Shown here: in pieces, positions 1 to 8,127 of the stretch
Position numbering within the stretch: position 1 is the stretch's first letter
How the letters are laid out: each line of letters opens with the position of its first letter
Assembly (NCBI GenBank): GCA_949296075.1
Contig: CASFNG010000004.1
Span: forward strand, 186,001-250,000
DNA from: an uncultured Parabacteroides sp.
Lineage (GTDB): Bacteria > Bacteroidota > Bacteroidia > Bacteroidales > Tannerellaceae
Length of the DNA: 64,000 nt
Reading direction: 5' to 3'
Position numbers and translations under genes: made by a program
The notes under the pieces: generated by a model
What the model was told of the DNA's origin: nothing
Database searches by the model: none
The model's input: the letters and a program-made list of their open reading frames with translations, nothing else

Positions 1-2
1 AG

Positions 3-482
3 GCACATCCGAACCTGATCTTGGTGCAATCGATCTCGAAGGCGTATAATATCCCGGGCTTGCGTATCGGTTATTTAGTGGCTTCGGCTGAGATCGCCGA
101 GCGGGTGAATCGTTATATCATCCCTTGGTCCGTGAACGCTATCGCGATCGAGGCGAGCAAGTATATCTTGATTCATCCGGCGCAGTTCACCCTGCCGATC
201 CGTAAATGGCAGCGCGAGACAGCCGAGCTGATCTATCAGCTCAGCAAACTGGACGACTTGGAGGTTTTGCCCACCTCCACGACCTTCTTCTTGGTGCGCC
301 TGAAGAAGGGAACCGCCGCCGACTTGAAACAGTTCTTGCTCGATCAGTATGGAATCCTGATCCGCGACGCCTCGAATTTCAGGGGGCTGGACGAGACCTA
401 CCTGCGTCTTTCCACCCAAAAGGCCGACGAGAACCAAGCCTTGATCGAAGGAATCAAGCATTGGTTAGGGCAGCAACGTTGA
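3..482 (+). CDS. cobD: CobD-like threonine-phosphate decarboxylase, C-terminal part
   Basis: This is the C-terminal 159 residues of a PLP-dependent fold-type I aminotransferase; the gene starts upstream of the window. The reading frame is open from the first bases, beginning AHPNLILVQSISKAYNIPGL. The Ser-x-Ser-Lys-Ala motif carries the PLP lysine, followed by GLRIGY, as in histidinol-phosphate aminotransferase relatives. The later stretch GILIRDASNFRGL is typical of CobD, which makes (R)-1-amino-2-propanol phosphate for the lower nucleotide loop of cobalamin. Histidinol-phosphate aminotransferase is the main alternative. No other cobalamin gene is visible here, so the assignment rests on motifs alone. 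Confidence 0.65.
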   Translation, partial: AHPNLILVQSISKAYNIPGLRIGYLVASAEIAERVNRYIIPWSVNAIAIEASKYILIHPAQFTLPIRKWQRETAELIYQLSKLDDLEVLPTSTTFFLVRLKKGTAADLKQFLLDQYGILIRDASNFRGLDETYLRLSTQKADENQALIEGIKHWLGQQR

Positions 483-508
483 TCTTTTGTAGATAATGCG
501 ACATAAGG

Positions 509-540
509 CGTGGGATGGGCGTTCGCTTATCCCACGTTTG
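509..540 (+). terminator. possible terminator after the cobD-like gene
   Basis: An 8-bp inverted repeat, CGTGGGAT at 509-516 and ATCCCACG at 529-536, lies 27 bases after the stop codon. Only a short T-rich stretch follows, so termination may be weak. Confidence 0.4.
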
Positions 541-574
541 GTTAATGGAAACTTTAAATCTGATTTTTTGTAGT

Positions 575-1939
575 ATGAAGAACGTAGGTATCGCTTTTTT
601 GGTTATCTTGTCGATCCTTGTATCCTGTATTCCACATAAGGAGGAGAATGTGGTTGTCCCGAACAGCCAGCAATTGGAATGGGCTGACGCTGAGATTGGG
701 GTTTTGATCCATTTTGATATGCCTGTTTTCAAGCCGGATTATAATTTCCGTCAGTGGGGGACACATCCGGATGCCTCTATTTTTAACCCGACAGAGCTGA
801 ATACGGATCAATGGTTGGAGACCGCCCGGAAATTGGGCGCTAAATACGCTGTGCTCGTGGCTAAGCATTGCAGTGGATTCAGCCTGTGGCCAACGGAGGC
901 TCATGATTATAGCGTGAAGCATTCGCCTTGGAAAGAGGGGAAAGGGGATGTCGTGGCGGATTTTATCGCCTCTTGTAAGAAGTATGGCATCAAGCCGGGT
1001 ATTTACGCGAGCACGACGGCCAATGGGTATTTGTACGTGGACAACCCTGGCTTGGTTCAGGAAGGCGGTCCGGTTACGCAGGCGGAATATAATCGTATCG
1101 TGACACAGCAATTAACCGAGTTGTGGAGCAATTATGGCGAATTGTTTGAGATCTGGTTCGATGGTGGTGTGTTGTCGAAGGAGCAAGGAGGCGCGGATGT
1201 CTTCTCGTTAGTGCGGGAATTGCAGCCCGATGCGATCGCTTTCCAAGGCCCGTACGGGCATCCTAACCTGATTCGTTGGGTAGGTAATGAGGAAGGTGTG
1301 GCTCCTTATCCCTGTTGGGCTACGGCCGACTCTACGACAAACGCTGATGGAACCTTGGTGGTTGAGGGACTGAACGGGGATCCTTTCGCTCCTTTTTGGT
1401 GCCCGGGTGAGGCCGATTTCACCTTGCGTTGGAACCATTCATTCCAAGGAGGCTGGTTTTGGACGGCAGGGCAGGACAGTATGCTGTTCTCCCTCCCGGA
1501 GTTGCTGGCAAAATATGAGACCAGTGTAGGGCGGAATACGAATATGTTGTTGGGATTGGTGATCGATAATAGAGGGCTTGTTCCTGAGGCGGATGTCCAG
1601 CGAGTGGAGGAGTTGGGCAGAGAGATCAAACGGCAATATGGATCCCCGGCCTATGTCACGGAAGGATCCGGCTCCGAGCTTACGATTTCTTTTGACCATC
1701 CGTTAAATATAAATCGGGTGGTCGTGCAGGAGGAGATAGCCAAAGGGGAGAGAGTGCTGGAATATTCCTTGAAGGCGTATAGGGGCGGTGAATGGGTAGA
1801 CCTGAGCTCTGGCTCCTGCATAGGGCATAAACGCATAGATCGGTTTGACCCGATCGAGGCCGAGAAGGTAAAGCTCGTGATCACTCGCTCGAAGGCAACC
1901 CCTCATATCTCTAACTTTTCCGTATATGAGACCTTGTAG
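575..1939 (+). CDS. alpha-L-fucosidase, GH29 lipoprotein
   Basis: A 454-residue enzyme expected to hydrolyse terminal alpha-L-fucose from glycans. The chosen ATG at 575 gives a lipoprotein signal (hydrophobic residues 5-17, lipobox LVSC with Cys18). An in-frame ATG at 515 would only add an unlikely N-terminus. The catalytic barrel spans about residues 35-370. KHCSGFSLWP near residue 97 matches the GH29 KHHDGF block, and FEIWFDGG carries the predicted nucleophile Asp196. Residues about 375-454 look like a C-terminal beta-sandwich (F5/8-type) module. The protein probably faces the periplasm or cell surface. No SusCD pair adjoins it, so its glycan source is unknown. Confidence 0.85.
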   Translation: MKNVGIAFLVILSILVSCIPHKEENVVVPNSQQLEWADAEIGVLIHFDMPVFKPDYNFRQWGTHPDASIFNPTELNTDQWLETARKLGAKYAVLVAKHCSGFSLWPTEAHDYSVKHSPWKEGKGDVVADFIASCKKYGIKPGIYASTTANGYLYVDNPGLVQEGGPVTQAEYNRIVTQQLTELWSNYGELFEIWFDGGVLSKEQGGADVFSLVRELQPDAIAFQGPYGHPNLIRWVGNEEGVAPYPCWATADSTTNADGTLVVEGLNGDPFAPFWCPGEADFTLRWNHSFQGGWFWTAGQDSMLFSLPELLAKYETSVGRNTNMLLGLVIDNRGLVPEADVQRVEELGREIKRQYGSPAYVTEGSGSELTISFDHPLNINRVVVQEEIAKGERVLEYSLKAYRGGEWVDLSSGSCIGHKRIDRFDPIEAEKVKLVITRSKATPHISNFSVYETL

Positions 1940-1969
1940 CTTGAGGCACCTGCGGGCTTGAAAAAGGAA

Positions 1970-2003
1970 AAGGCTTCCAAGATCCCTTGGAAGCCTTTTT
2001 TAA
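1970..2003 (+). terminator. intrinsic terminator of the fucosidase gene
   Basis: AAGGCTTCCAA and TTGGAAGCCTT form an 11-bp stem with a short loop, followed by a T run. The T-rich side faces the + strand, and it also sits at the 3' end of the minus-strand gene at 2031-2201. Confidence 0.8.
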
Positions 2004-2030
2004 TCCTTCTTTTTTCCGTATAAGCAGGTA

Positions 2031-2201
2031 TTATTCTACTCGCTTGTTAATGAAGATGTGGCCTAAGTAGCCAACGACGATCAAGGCGAGCCCACCTAAC
2101 AAGATACTGTTTGTCATACCTCCAGTAAAGAACGGTACGGCTAAAACGATCGCGCCGATAAGGAGGACGATCGCTCCTAAATTCTTAATTAACTCATTCA
2201 T
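2031..2201 (-). CDS. 56-residue two-helix membrane protein
   Basis: A short gene read from ATG at 2201 to TAA at 2031. The product starts MNELIKNLGAIVLLIGAIVL and ends GHIFINKRVE. Two hydrophobic segments (about residues 8-24 and 33-50) are joined by a Gly/Thr/Asn turn, and the C-terminus is basic. That predicts a helical hairpin in the inner membrane with both ends probably cytoplasmic. I recognise the general pattern of small conserved membrane proteins in Bacteroidales but cannot name a function. It stands alone on its strand, between the fucosidase terminator and the divergent plsC promoter. Confidence 0.7.
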   Translation of the reverse strand: MNELIKNLGAIVLLIGAIVLAVPFFTGGMTNSILLGGLALIVVGYLGHIFINKRVE

Positions 2202-2311
2202 GGTTATAGATATTTTATATTTATTCCCTTTTCTACCGCAAATAAAGCAATAATAACCCGTTCATGAAAATATTTTTGAGGAAAAATATTAAATGGATTG
2301 AAATTAGCCTC

Positions 2312-2319
2312 TATATTTG
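2312..2319 (+). promoter_or_regulatory. promoter -7 element of plsC
   Basis: TATATTTG matches the Bacteroidota consensus TAnnTTTG exactly and lies 23 bases before the ATG at 2343. It rules out the in-frame upstream start at 2298, which precedes the expected transcription start. Confidence 0.7.
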
Positions 2320-2342
2320 TGTGTGAATTAATAGAGTTATCC

Positions 2343-3080
2343 ATGCGACGCTTACTTTATTTGGTTTATCTGTGGCTGTTTTTTGTCCCCGTCTTTTTGG
2401 TGTTAACCCTCCTTACCGCCTTGACGGTTATCATCGGTTGCCTGTTAGGAGGCGAGCGATTCTTCTCTTACTATCCGGGAATGATCTGGTCGAGGCTGAC
2501 CTGTTATTTGGCGCTTTGCCCCGTGACGGTGAAAGGGCGCGAGCATATCCGCCGCGGGCGTTCGTACGTGTTCGTGGCGAACCACCAGGGGGCGTTCGAT
2601 ATTTTCCTGATCTATGGTTTCTTGGGTGTCCCCATTAAATGGGTGATGAAGGCAGGGATCGGTAAGATCCCCTTCGTGGGAGCCGCCTGTCGTGCGGCGG
2701 GCTTCATCTTCGTGGATCACTCTTCCGCCAAGGCTGCCGCCCGGAGCGTGAAAGAGGCGGAGCGTTGCCTGCGGGGAGGGGCTTCCGTGGCCGTATTCCC
2801 TGAGGGCTCGCGTACGTACGACGGCAAGATGATCCGTTTTAAGAAGGGCGCTTTCCAGATGGCGCTCGACCAACATCTGCCCGTTGTCCCCATTACGCTG
2901 AACGGTCCCTTCAAGGTCTTGCCGATCGGCTCGCTCAATGTCCGCCGGAGCCGTATGGAAATGGTCATCCATCCCCCCTTGTCAACAGACGGGATCGATA
3001 CGTCCCACAAGGGGATGCAAGCCTTTGCCGACCAGACCCAGCAAATCATCGGATCTGCCCTGTGGGAGGAGTTCAAGTGA
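2343..3080 (+). CDS. plsC: 1-acyl-sn-glycerol-3-phosphate acyltransferase
   Basis: A 245-residue inner-membrane enzyme that acylates lysophosphatidic acid to phosphatidic acid in phospholipid synthesis. A long N-terminal hydrophobic region (about residues 5-38) anchors it. The acyltransferase block NHQGAFD gives the HX4D catalytic pair His81/Asp86, and FPEGSR at 152-157 is the glycerol-phosphate-binding motif. Length fits the PlsC family. It is a single gene with its own promoter. It converges on the Wzi-type gene with only two bases between the two stop codons and no visible terminator. Other LPLAT members, such as aminolipid acyltransferases, remain possible. Confidence 0.85.
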   Translation: MRRLLYLVYLWLFFVPVFLVLTLLTALTVIIGCLLGGERFFSYYPGMIWSRLTCYLALCPVTVKGREHIRRGRSYVFVANHQGAFDIFLIYGFLGVPIKWVMKAGIGKIPFVGAACRAAGFIFVDHSSAKAAARSVKEAERCLRGGASVAVFPEGSRTYDGKMIRFKKGAFQMALDQHLPVVPITLNGPFKVLPIGSLNVRRSRMEMVIHPPLSTDGIDTSHKGMQAFADQTQQIIGSALWEEFK

Positions 3081-3082
3081 GC

Positions 3083-4567
3083 CTATTTCCAGTTTCTTAA
3101 GATACCTCGTTTCACGATACGCAGGCTGAATCCGAGATTGTCGCCGAGCAACGATCCCGTATCTCCCCCGATACTTCCCGTAAATTCCCATCCCTTAAGG
3201 CGAGGATGGTGGTAGCGTATATCCAGCAGCCCCGAGAAACCGTCGCGTTTCTCCAAGAAGGGGCGGTCGTTGGTTCCCCAGCCATTCATGACCGTCAGCA
3301 GCAGCCGGTACGATACCTGCGGAGAGAGATCTCCCGCGATGCCGATGTGCCAGTCGCGCACCCGGTTATTCGCGAACCCCAAACGGCCATCCTCGTTGTA
3401 TTCAGGGCTCACGATCAGGGGCGAGCCGAGCGCCCGGTTAAAATAAGACGAGCCTGTACGGTACTCCCCGTTGTTATAATAATTATCGTTCCCGCCGCCC
3501 GTTCCCGGATGTTTCCCGTGGTCGAAGTCGATGAAGTGGAACGATCCGCTTTGGTCGCGGGTCACCAAATATTCCACCACCACCTTGCTTAGCCAGGGGA
3601 TTCCCGGTAATCCGATCTCCGCTCCCCAAAGTCCGTCAGTGCCATTCCCGAAGATCATGCCCGATTTGTCCTCGAAATAATGCTGGTGATAGGCGGAGAT
3701 ATTCCAGTCCGGGCGTGTGTAGCTTAACCGGAAGTCGTACGATCCGAAATGATTTCCCAATACATTGATCTGGTCAGACTGGGTAGCTTCCTCGCCCCCC
3801 TCGCTCCCGCATACGATCCGGAGGAAGTCCTTGATCGAGTGTGGCTGCTTCCCGATCTCCGGGTTGGTGGAGGTTCCGCCCCATTGCGCCCAATGCTGTA
3901 CGCCGATCACGCCCGATAAGGGGGAATCCCCCCGGGTGTCCCGGATTTGGATAAACAGCGATTTGTGGTGCCAGAGCGCGTTGTAGACATACGTTTCCCG
4001 CTCATTCGCGAAAGCGGCAAGGTACTCCTTGTCGAACGACCGCCCGACGGCGAAATCCCCCTTCACCTGCATCCACCCTTTCGTGCGCGGCACCACGGTG
4101 AATTCCGGCAGGCTGAGGTTTATCTCCGGGATCGGACGTGCGTTGGCCGACTCCACGAGATCTCCCGAGCTGAGCCTGTTGTCCCAGAGCGAGTTCCATC
4201 TCTCCTTGCTGCCTATCCGCAGCAGCAGGCATTTATAGCCCATCTCCGCGTAGATTTGCTGGGTATAGACCGTGCGTTCGCGGGGAGCTACCGCCGCGGC
4301 ATCGAGCCCCGCTCCCCAGCGGAAGCCCTTCCCGAAGCCTTGCTCGTGGAATACCCCTGCCCGGAGATAGCCATTGTTCGCGTCCGTCGGGACCAGCCCG
4401 TAGCGGTTGCTCGCCATCCAGAACGGCGTATGATCCCCGCCTCCCGCCGATCCGGACAGCTCCGCCCGATAAGAGGTGGCGTCCGTGGCGGGGCGTTCTT
4501 GCGCGAGCCCGCCTGACACTATCCCCAAGAGGCTGATGCCTATCCAAAATGATCGTGTTGATCTCAT
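3083..4567 (-). CDS. capsule assembly Wzi family outer-membrane protein
   Basis: A 494-residue predicted outer-membrane beta-barrel. ATG at 4567 is chosen because it gives a signal peptide ending near GLAQ and lies just after a promoter-like element. The mature start, with SYRAELSGSAGGGDHTPFWM followed by ASNRYGL, is the usual beginning of the Bacteroidota Wzi family. Alternating aromatic strands fill the rest, and the C-terminus ends FSLRIVKRGILRNWK. Wzi in E. coli helps retain capsule at the surface. Here no capsule locus is adjacent, so a role in surface polysaccharide attachment is inference. It follows the hydrolase gene by 38 bases but has its own promoter candidate. Confidence 0.75.
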   Translation of the reverse strand: MRSTRSFWIGISLLGIVSGGLAQERPATDATSYRAELSGSAGGGDHTPFWMASNRYGLVPTDANNGYLRAGVFHEQGFGKGFRWGAGLDAAAVAPRERTVYTQQIYAEMGYKCLLLRIGSKERWNSLWDNRLSSGDLVESANARPIPEINLSLPEFTVVPRTKGWMQVKGDFAVGRSFDKEYLAAFANERETYVYNALWHHKSLFIQIRDTRGDSPLSGVIGVQHWAQWGGTSTNPEIGKQPHSIKDFLRIVCGSEGGEEATQSDQINVLGNHFGSYDFRLSYTRPDWNISAYHQHYFEDKSGMIFGNGTDGLWGAEIGLPGIPWLSKVVVEYLVTRDQSGSFHFIDFDHGKHPGTGGGNDNYYNNGEYRTGSSYFNRALGSPLIVSPEYNEDGRLGFANNRVRDWHIGIAGDLSPQVSYRLLLTVMNGWGTNDRPFLEKRDGFSGLLDIRYHHPRLKGWEFTGSIGGDTGSLLGDNLGFSLRIVKRGILRNWK

Positions 4568-4591
4568 GCCCGAAAAAATCTTGTACCTCCG

Positions 4592-4599
4592 CGAAGGTA
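4592..4599 (-). promoter_or_regulatory. promoter -7 element of the Wzi gene
   Basis: Read on the minus strand this is TACCTTCG, a TTCG variant of TAnnTTTG, followed by CG. It lies between the hydrolase stop and the Wzi ATG and leaves a leader of about 20 bases. Confidence 0.5.
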
Positions 4600-4605
4600 A
4601 GAAAA

Positions 4606-5610
4606 TTAGTGGATTCCGATCCATTCGAAGATCGACTGGTATGCCCGGTCGCGGTAGGGAGCGGGCGAGAGGATAAGATCGTGCATCCCGTTGGGGATGG
4701 TGTCTCGTGTGACTTGATCGCCTAACCGTGCGCCATACCGTTGAATATCCTCTACATCCAACACGATGTCCGCCTGCTTATACGCGTCGTTCCATTCCGC
4801 GGTCTCGGGCATGGACTTGTCTGACGACAGCACCAATACCGGGCATTGTATCCGCGGCTCTCGCTGTATTTCCCGCTGCGCCTCGTGGATGGCACGTATC
4901 CATCCCGCCTTCTTGGGGTGCCCCTCCGGCATTTTCCACCGGGTGTCGAACTCCCATTCCCCCTTGTGCCCTTTCAGCAGGCTGTATGCGTAGTTCGGGC
5001 TGCCTCCCGATTGCACGGTCAGGTTGGGGAAATATTTCCCGATGAATGAGACGGCAGGAAGCACGACGCGCTCCATGAACCACCCGAAATTCCAGTCGAG
5101 GAACGGGCTGTTCAGCACCAGCCCATCCACTTCCGCGTGCCCCGTCCGGTCGCTGAGGTAATAGGAGGAGATCAGCCCGCCGGTGGAATGCCCCATCAGC
5201 AGGATGCGTCGGTTCCCCTCCGACCGGATCGTGGCCAGGGCGGTGTCGATGTCCGCGAAATACTCCTTCAGGCTCTTGCAGAAGAACGGATCCTGGTGTG
5301 GCAGGATCGAGCGGCCGTATTTCCGGAGATCCAGCGCGTAAAAGTTGTAGCCGTGGGCGATCACGCTATCCCCCAATTGCTTCTGGAAGAAATAATCATT
5401 GTAGCCGTGGATATATAATACCGCCTGTCGCGGGCTGTCGGCCCCCGTTTTCCTGACGAGCGTGCAGGTCACTTGCCCCTCGTAATCGTCCGGCATCCGG
5501 AAGGTGCGTTGTTCGTATCCATCGCCCAGTATGTCCGGGCGATATTGCGCTGAGGCTCCATAGCAAAGGAGGCAGAGCAAGAGTAAGATCCATCGTTGTC
5601 GGGTTCGCAT
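4606..5610 (-). CDS. secreted alpha/beta hydrolase (lysophospholipase-like)
   Basis: A 334-residue serine hydrolase with a cleavable signal peptide (residues 1-21, ending GASA). LYIHGYNDY near residue 66 is the oxyanion loop, and GHSTGG places the nucleophile at Ser142. A late Asp (LVLSSDKSM) and His (IPNGMHDLIL) complete a plausible triad. The fold is that of the Hydrolase_4/serine aminopeptidase S33 clan that includes monoacylglycerol lipases. The substrate cannot be read from sequence; lipid esters are the likeliest. It lies upstream of the Wzi gene on the same strand and may be co-transcribed with it. Confidence 0.75.
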   Translation of the reverse strand: MRTRQRWILLLLCLLCYGASAQYRPDILGDGYEQRTFRMPDDYEGQVTCTLVRKTGADSPRQAVLYIHGYNDYFFQKQLGDSVIAHGYNFYALDLRKYGRSILPHQDPFFCKSLKEYFADIDTALATIRSEGNRRILLMGHSTGGLISSYYLSDRTGHAEVDGLVLNSPFLDWNFGWFMERVVLPAVSFIGKYFPNLTVQSGGSPNYAYSLLKGHKGEWEFDTRWKMPEGHPKKAGWIRAIHEAQREIQREPRIQCPVLVLSSDKSMPETAEWNDAYKQADIVLDVEDIQRYGARLGDQVTRDTIPNGMHDLILSPAPYRDRAYQSIFEWIGIH

Positions 5611-5650
5611 AAACGTGTCGTTTTTGTCATTTGGAGATCAATCGTAGAGG

Positions 5651-5658
5651 CGAAGGTA
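5651..5658 (-). promoter_or_regulatory. promoter -7 element of the hydrolase gene
   Basis: Minus-strand TACCTTCG followed by C, the same variant as before the Wzi gene, lies about 40 bases upstream of the ATG at 5610. Confidence 0.5.
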
Positions 5659-5716
5659 CGGTTTACTTGCCGGATTCTTGCCCAAGGGAGGCGTTTTTTC
5701 TTGTCGGGGCGAAAAA

Positions 5717-5758
5717 AAACTCGCCGATCTTCTTCAAGAAAGACCGGCGAGTTTTTTT
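5717..5758 (-). terminator. terminator of the metallophosphoesterase gene
   Basis: ACTCGCCG at 5719-5726 pairs with CGGCGAGT at 5745-5752. A/T tracts on both sides make it potentially bidirectional; it lies just after the minus-strand stop at 5781. Confidence 0.8.
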
Positions 5759-5780
5759 GAAAAGAAGGTCAACCTATTGG

Positions 5781-6854
5781 TTAATCATCCGCGTTCTTGA
5801 AATCTTCAGGGTATTGGAACTCGGCGATCACCCGCCCTTTCGCCAGACGGATCCACGACTTGAAGGAACGTTCACCCTCGGTCAGCTCGAATACCCGTGC
5901 CCCGTTGCCCCAAGGCACGTCCCAGTAGGTCGTCTTGCTACCGGTGAATCGGCCATAGCCCAAGGCGATCCCTTTCCAACGGGCCACGTAATCGTTCACG
6001 TGGTCGTGCCCGACGAACACGCCCATCACGTCTTTCGCCTCCAGCATCGCCGTGAACAACCCGGAGTTGACACGGGGAGCGCAAGCCTCCTCCTTACGGA
6101 TCCCGATCAGCAGGCAGTCCTCGTCGGCCGCCGCCTGGTTATATTCGGGCAGGGGGATATGGAAGAACGAGAGAGCCGGATAGGGCTTCCCGCCGTTGGC
6201 GGCCGTCAGCTTGGCGCTGCAATCCCGGTACCACTCGATCTGGTCGTGCTTGATCCAGTCGTAGCCCTCCACCGCTTTATCCGGGGAGTAGGTGAGGCTG
6301 TCGAAGATATAGAGGATGAAAGCGTCTTTCTTCCCGTCCGAACTCTTGATCGGCAAGACATAATTCGTGACGCCTGTCAGCCCTTCTACCGTACCGGTCA
6401 GGTTGCCGGGCTCATCCTTGATGAGGTCGTAGATCTCGCGGCGGGTGAGATCCTGCTCATCGTCGTGGTTGCCGAACGTGACGGCGAAAGGTATTCCCCG
6501 GGAGGTGACCAGCTCCAGCACGGACTTGTAGCCCTCGGCGGCGGGACGGCCTGTCACGATGTCGCCACTATACACCACGAGATCCGGTTTCTCGGCGTCG
6601 AGCACCTCGTTCATCCGCTCGAAGGATACTTGCGAGTGGGGATTGCCCGGCACCCAGTGTATATCGGTGAACTGTACGATCTTGAACTTCTTGTCGGCAC
6701 GGAACCGCAAGGCGTTGGCGTGTTCTTGGTAGGCGGGGCTGTCCATGTAGGATACGGCTGCTTTTTTCGCCTCGGCAGCGTCCGCTTTTGATGTTCCTAA
6801 GAATGACATCGGGATCAAGGAGCCCGACGCGAGTAAAAATTCTTTTCTATTCAT
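5781..6854 (-). CDS. exported calcineurin-like metallophosphoesterase
   Basis: A 357-residue phosphoesterase with an N-terminal export signal beginning MNRKEFLLASGSLIPMSF; it lacks a twin Arg. Metal-binding motifs appear in family order: DIHW (Asp64, His66), SGDIV (Asp98), GNHDD (Asn129, His130), FFHIPLPEY, and VGHDH near the C-terminus. This is the purple-acid-phosphatase/Icc-like arrangement with two metal ions. Similar Bacteroidota proteins resemble yeast Dcr2. It should cleave phosphate esters in the periplasm, but the substrate is unknown. It is monocistronic, with its own promoter and terminator. Confidence 0.85.
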   Translation of the reverse strand: MNRKEFLLASGSLIPMSFLGTSKADAAEAKKAAVSYMDSPAYQEHANALRFRADKKFKIVQFTDIHWVPGNPHSQVSFERMNEVLDAEKPDLVVYSGDIVTGRPAAEGYKSVLELVTSRGIPFAVTFGNHDDEQDLTRREIYDLIKDEPGNLTGTVEGLTGVTNYVLPIKSSDGKKDAFILYIFDSLTYSPDKAVEGYDWIKHDQIEWYRDCSAKLTAANGGKPYPALSFFHIPLPEYNQAAADEDCLLIGIRKEEACAPRVNSGLFTAMLEAKDVMGVFVGHDHVNDYVARWKGIALGYGRFTGSKTTYWDVPWGNGARVFELTEGERSFKSWIRLAKGRVIAEFQYPEDFKNADD

Positions 6855-6913
6855 GGTCTTGTTTTTTATAGGTTGATATGTCGCACTTCAATAAATTTGG
6901 TTACCTGTGTGGG

Positions 6914-6921
6914 CAAAGGTA
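6914..6921 (-). promoter_or_regulatory. promoter -7 element of the metallophosphoesterase gene
   Basis: Minus-strand TACCTTTG is a perfect TAnnTTTG match about 60 bases upstream of the ATG at 6854. Confidence 0.65.
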
Positions 6922-6979
6922 CGATAAATCGACGAAAGGATAACTTGCCAAGAGGCTTGAAAAATAGGGAGTAGAGACA

Positions 6980-7024
6980 AAAAATCCCGGCTTTGGGAGG
7001 TGAAAGTCCGTTAAGTCGGGATTG
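6980..7024 (-). terminator. terminator of the FimB/Mfa2-type gene
   Basis: AATCCCG at 6984-6990 pairs with CGGGATT at 7018-7024. On the minus strand the stem is followed by a T run. Confidence 0.7.
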
Positions 7025-7042
7025 ATCTGTCTTTTTTTAGGG

Positions 7043-7981
7043 TCACTCCTTGAGCGGTTTCTCGATAGGCTCTTCCCAGCGTCCGGCGTCGAGAATGTCG
7101 AGCGTGAAGGTATCGTCAGACACTTTCGGGGTGTAGAGTATGCCGGTGTAGCGGATCATCCGGTTCGCGATAGGCGAAATATCCTCCACCTCCCGCTCGC
7201 GGGTGATCTCGTTGTCGGTATCGTAGGCGGCGAGGCTGGCGCTGAGCTTGCCTCCGGCTTGCGGTATGAAGGTGAAGAAGGAATGGGTATATGGCTTTTT
7301 CCCGCGGTCGGTAGGCGCAAACGTATCAGTTTGTATGTACGAACTCTCCTCGGCGATCCCCTCACCCGTATGCAAGTCGATCTGATCCTGATACCCCGAT
7401 ACCTCGATCCTGAACCGCTCTTGGTTGGCGGGTATGATGTCGGTGGAGCGGAACTCGATCTTGCCCACGATCCGGTTCAAGACAATATCCTTGTTGATCC
7501 GTTCTTCCGCGTGGATCGTCTGGGAGAGAAACAGGTGGAAGGCGTCAGACACTTTCCGGAAACGGGCGGTATGGCCGCTTATCTCGATCCCCTTGTCCGA
7601 ATGGGCGAGGAAGCAAAGGTGATAATCGCCGGGCGGAAGGGAGTCGTAAATGATACTGAAGTCCGGATCGTCGGGCGTGAATTGCCGGTGCTTTAATGGA
7701 TTCTCCGGGTCGTCGGCATGATAGACGATGTATTCGATCCGGTCGTATAGCTCATCGGACGCGGGCTCCTCACCGTTATCCTTGTCCGTGATCTTGGGCT
7801 CTGGAATGTCGAGCGGGGGCATCGCGCGGGTAAGCGGGAAGGGAAGTACCTCTTGCTGCAAGTCGATCGTGAATTGTACCGGGATAAGGGATCCCTCCGG
7901 TTGCGGGATCTCGTGGCTCGCCTTCTCGCAGCCGCAAATACAAAGCAGGCAGGCGATCGCCTGCAATCCTATCTTTTTCAT
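7043..7981 (-). CDS. FimB/Mfa2 family fimbrial subunit lipoprotein
   Basis: A 312-residue lipoprotein (MKKIGLQAIACLLCICGC; lipid-modified Cys about residue 18). The segment IVLNRIVGKIEF and the two-lobed beta-rich layout match FimB/Mfa2 proteins. In Porphyromonas these anchor and terminate type V pili at the outer membrane. Here there is no FimA/Mfa1 stalk gene next to it, so it may act as a stand-alone surface lipoprotein or with a pilin elsewhere. An acidic low-complexity stretch (about residues 57-77) follows the N-terminal domain. The gene is monocistronic, with a clear terminator and a weak promoter match (TTCCTTCG) at 8014-8021. Confidence 0.75.
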   Translation of the reverse strand: MKKIGLQAIACLLCICGCEKASHEIPQPEGSLIPVQFTIDLQQEVLPFPLTRAMPPLDIPEPKITDKDNGEEPASDELYDRIEYIVYHADDPENPLKHRQFTPDDPDFSIIYDSLPPGDYHLCFLAHSDKGIEISGHTARFRKVSDAFHLFLSQTIHAEERINKDIVLNRIVGKIEFRSTDIIPANQERFRIEVSGYQDQIDLHTGEGIAEESSYIQTDTFAPTDRGKKPYTHSFFTFIPQAGGKLSASLAAYDTDNEITREREVEDISPIANRMIRYTGILYTPKVSDDTFTLDILDAGRWEEPIEKPLKE

Positions 7982-8084
7982 AGTTCTGTGTTTTGGATGG
8001 TTTATTTGTCCCGCGAAGGAACGATAAGTTTCATGAATTAGAAAATATTAAGTCGGAAAAGATGACGAAGATTTTTATTTTTCT

Positions 8085-8092
8085 TAAATTTG
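8085..8092 (+). promoter_or_regulatory. promoter -7 element of the oxidoreductase operon
   Basis: TAAATTTG, an exact TAnnTTTG match, lies 35 bases before the ATG at 8128. Confidence 0.65.
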
Positions 8093-8127
8093 TAAACCTG
8101 CGATGACATTTACCTTAAATTCTAAAA

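Noticed and set aside
5631-6791. A 386-codon plus-strand ORF
   Set aside because: It is antisense to the metallophosphoesterase, whose five metal motifs are intact; the plus-strand product has no recognisable motif and reflects codon bias in GC-rich DNA.
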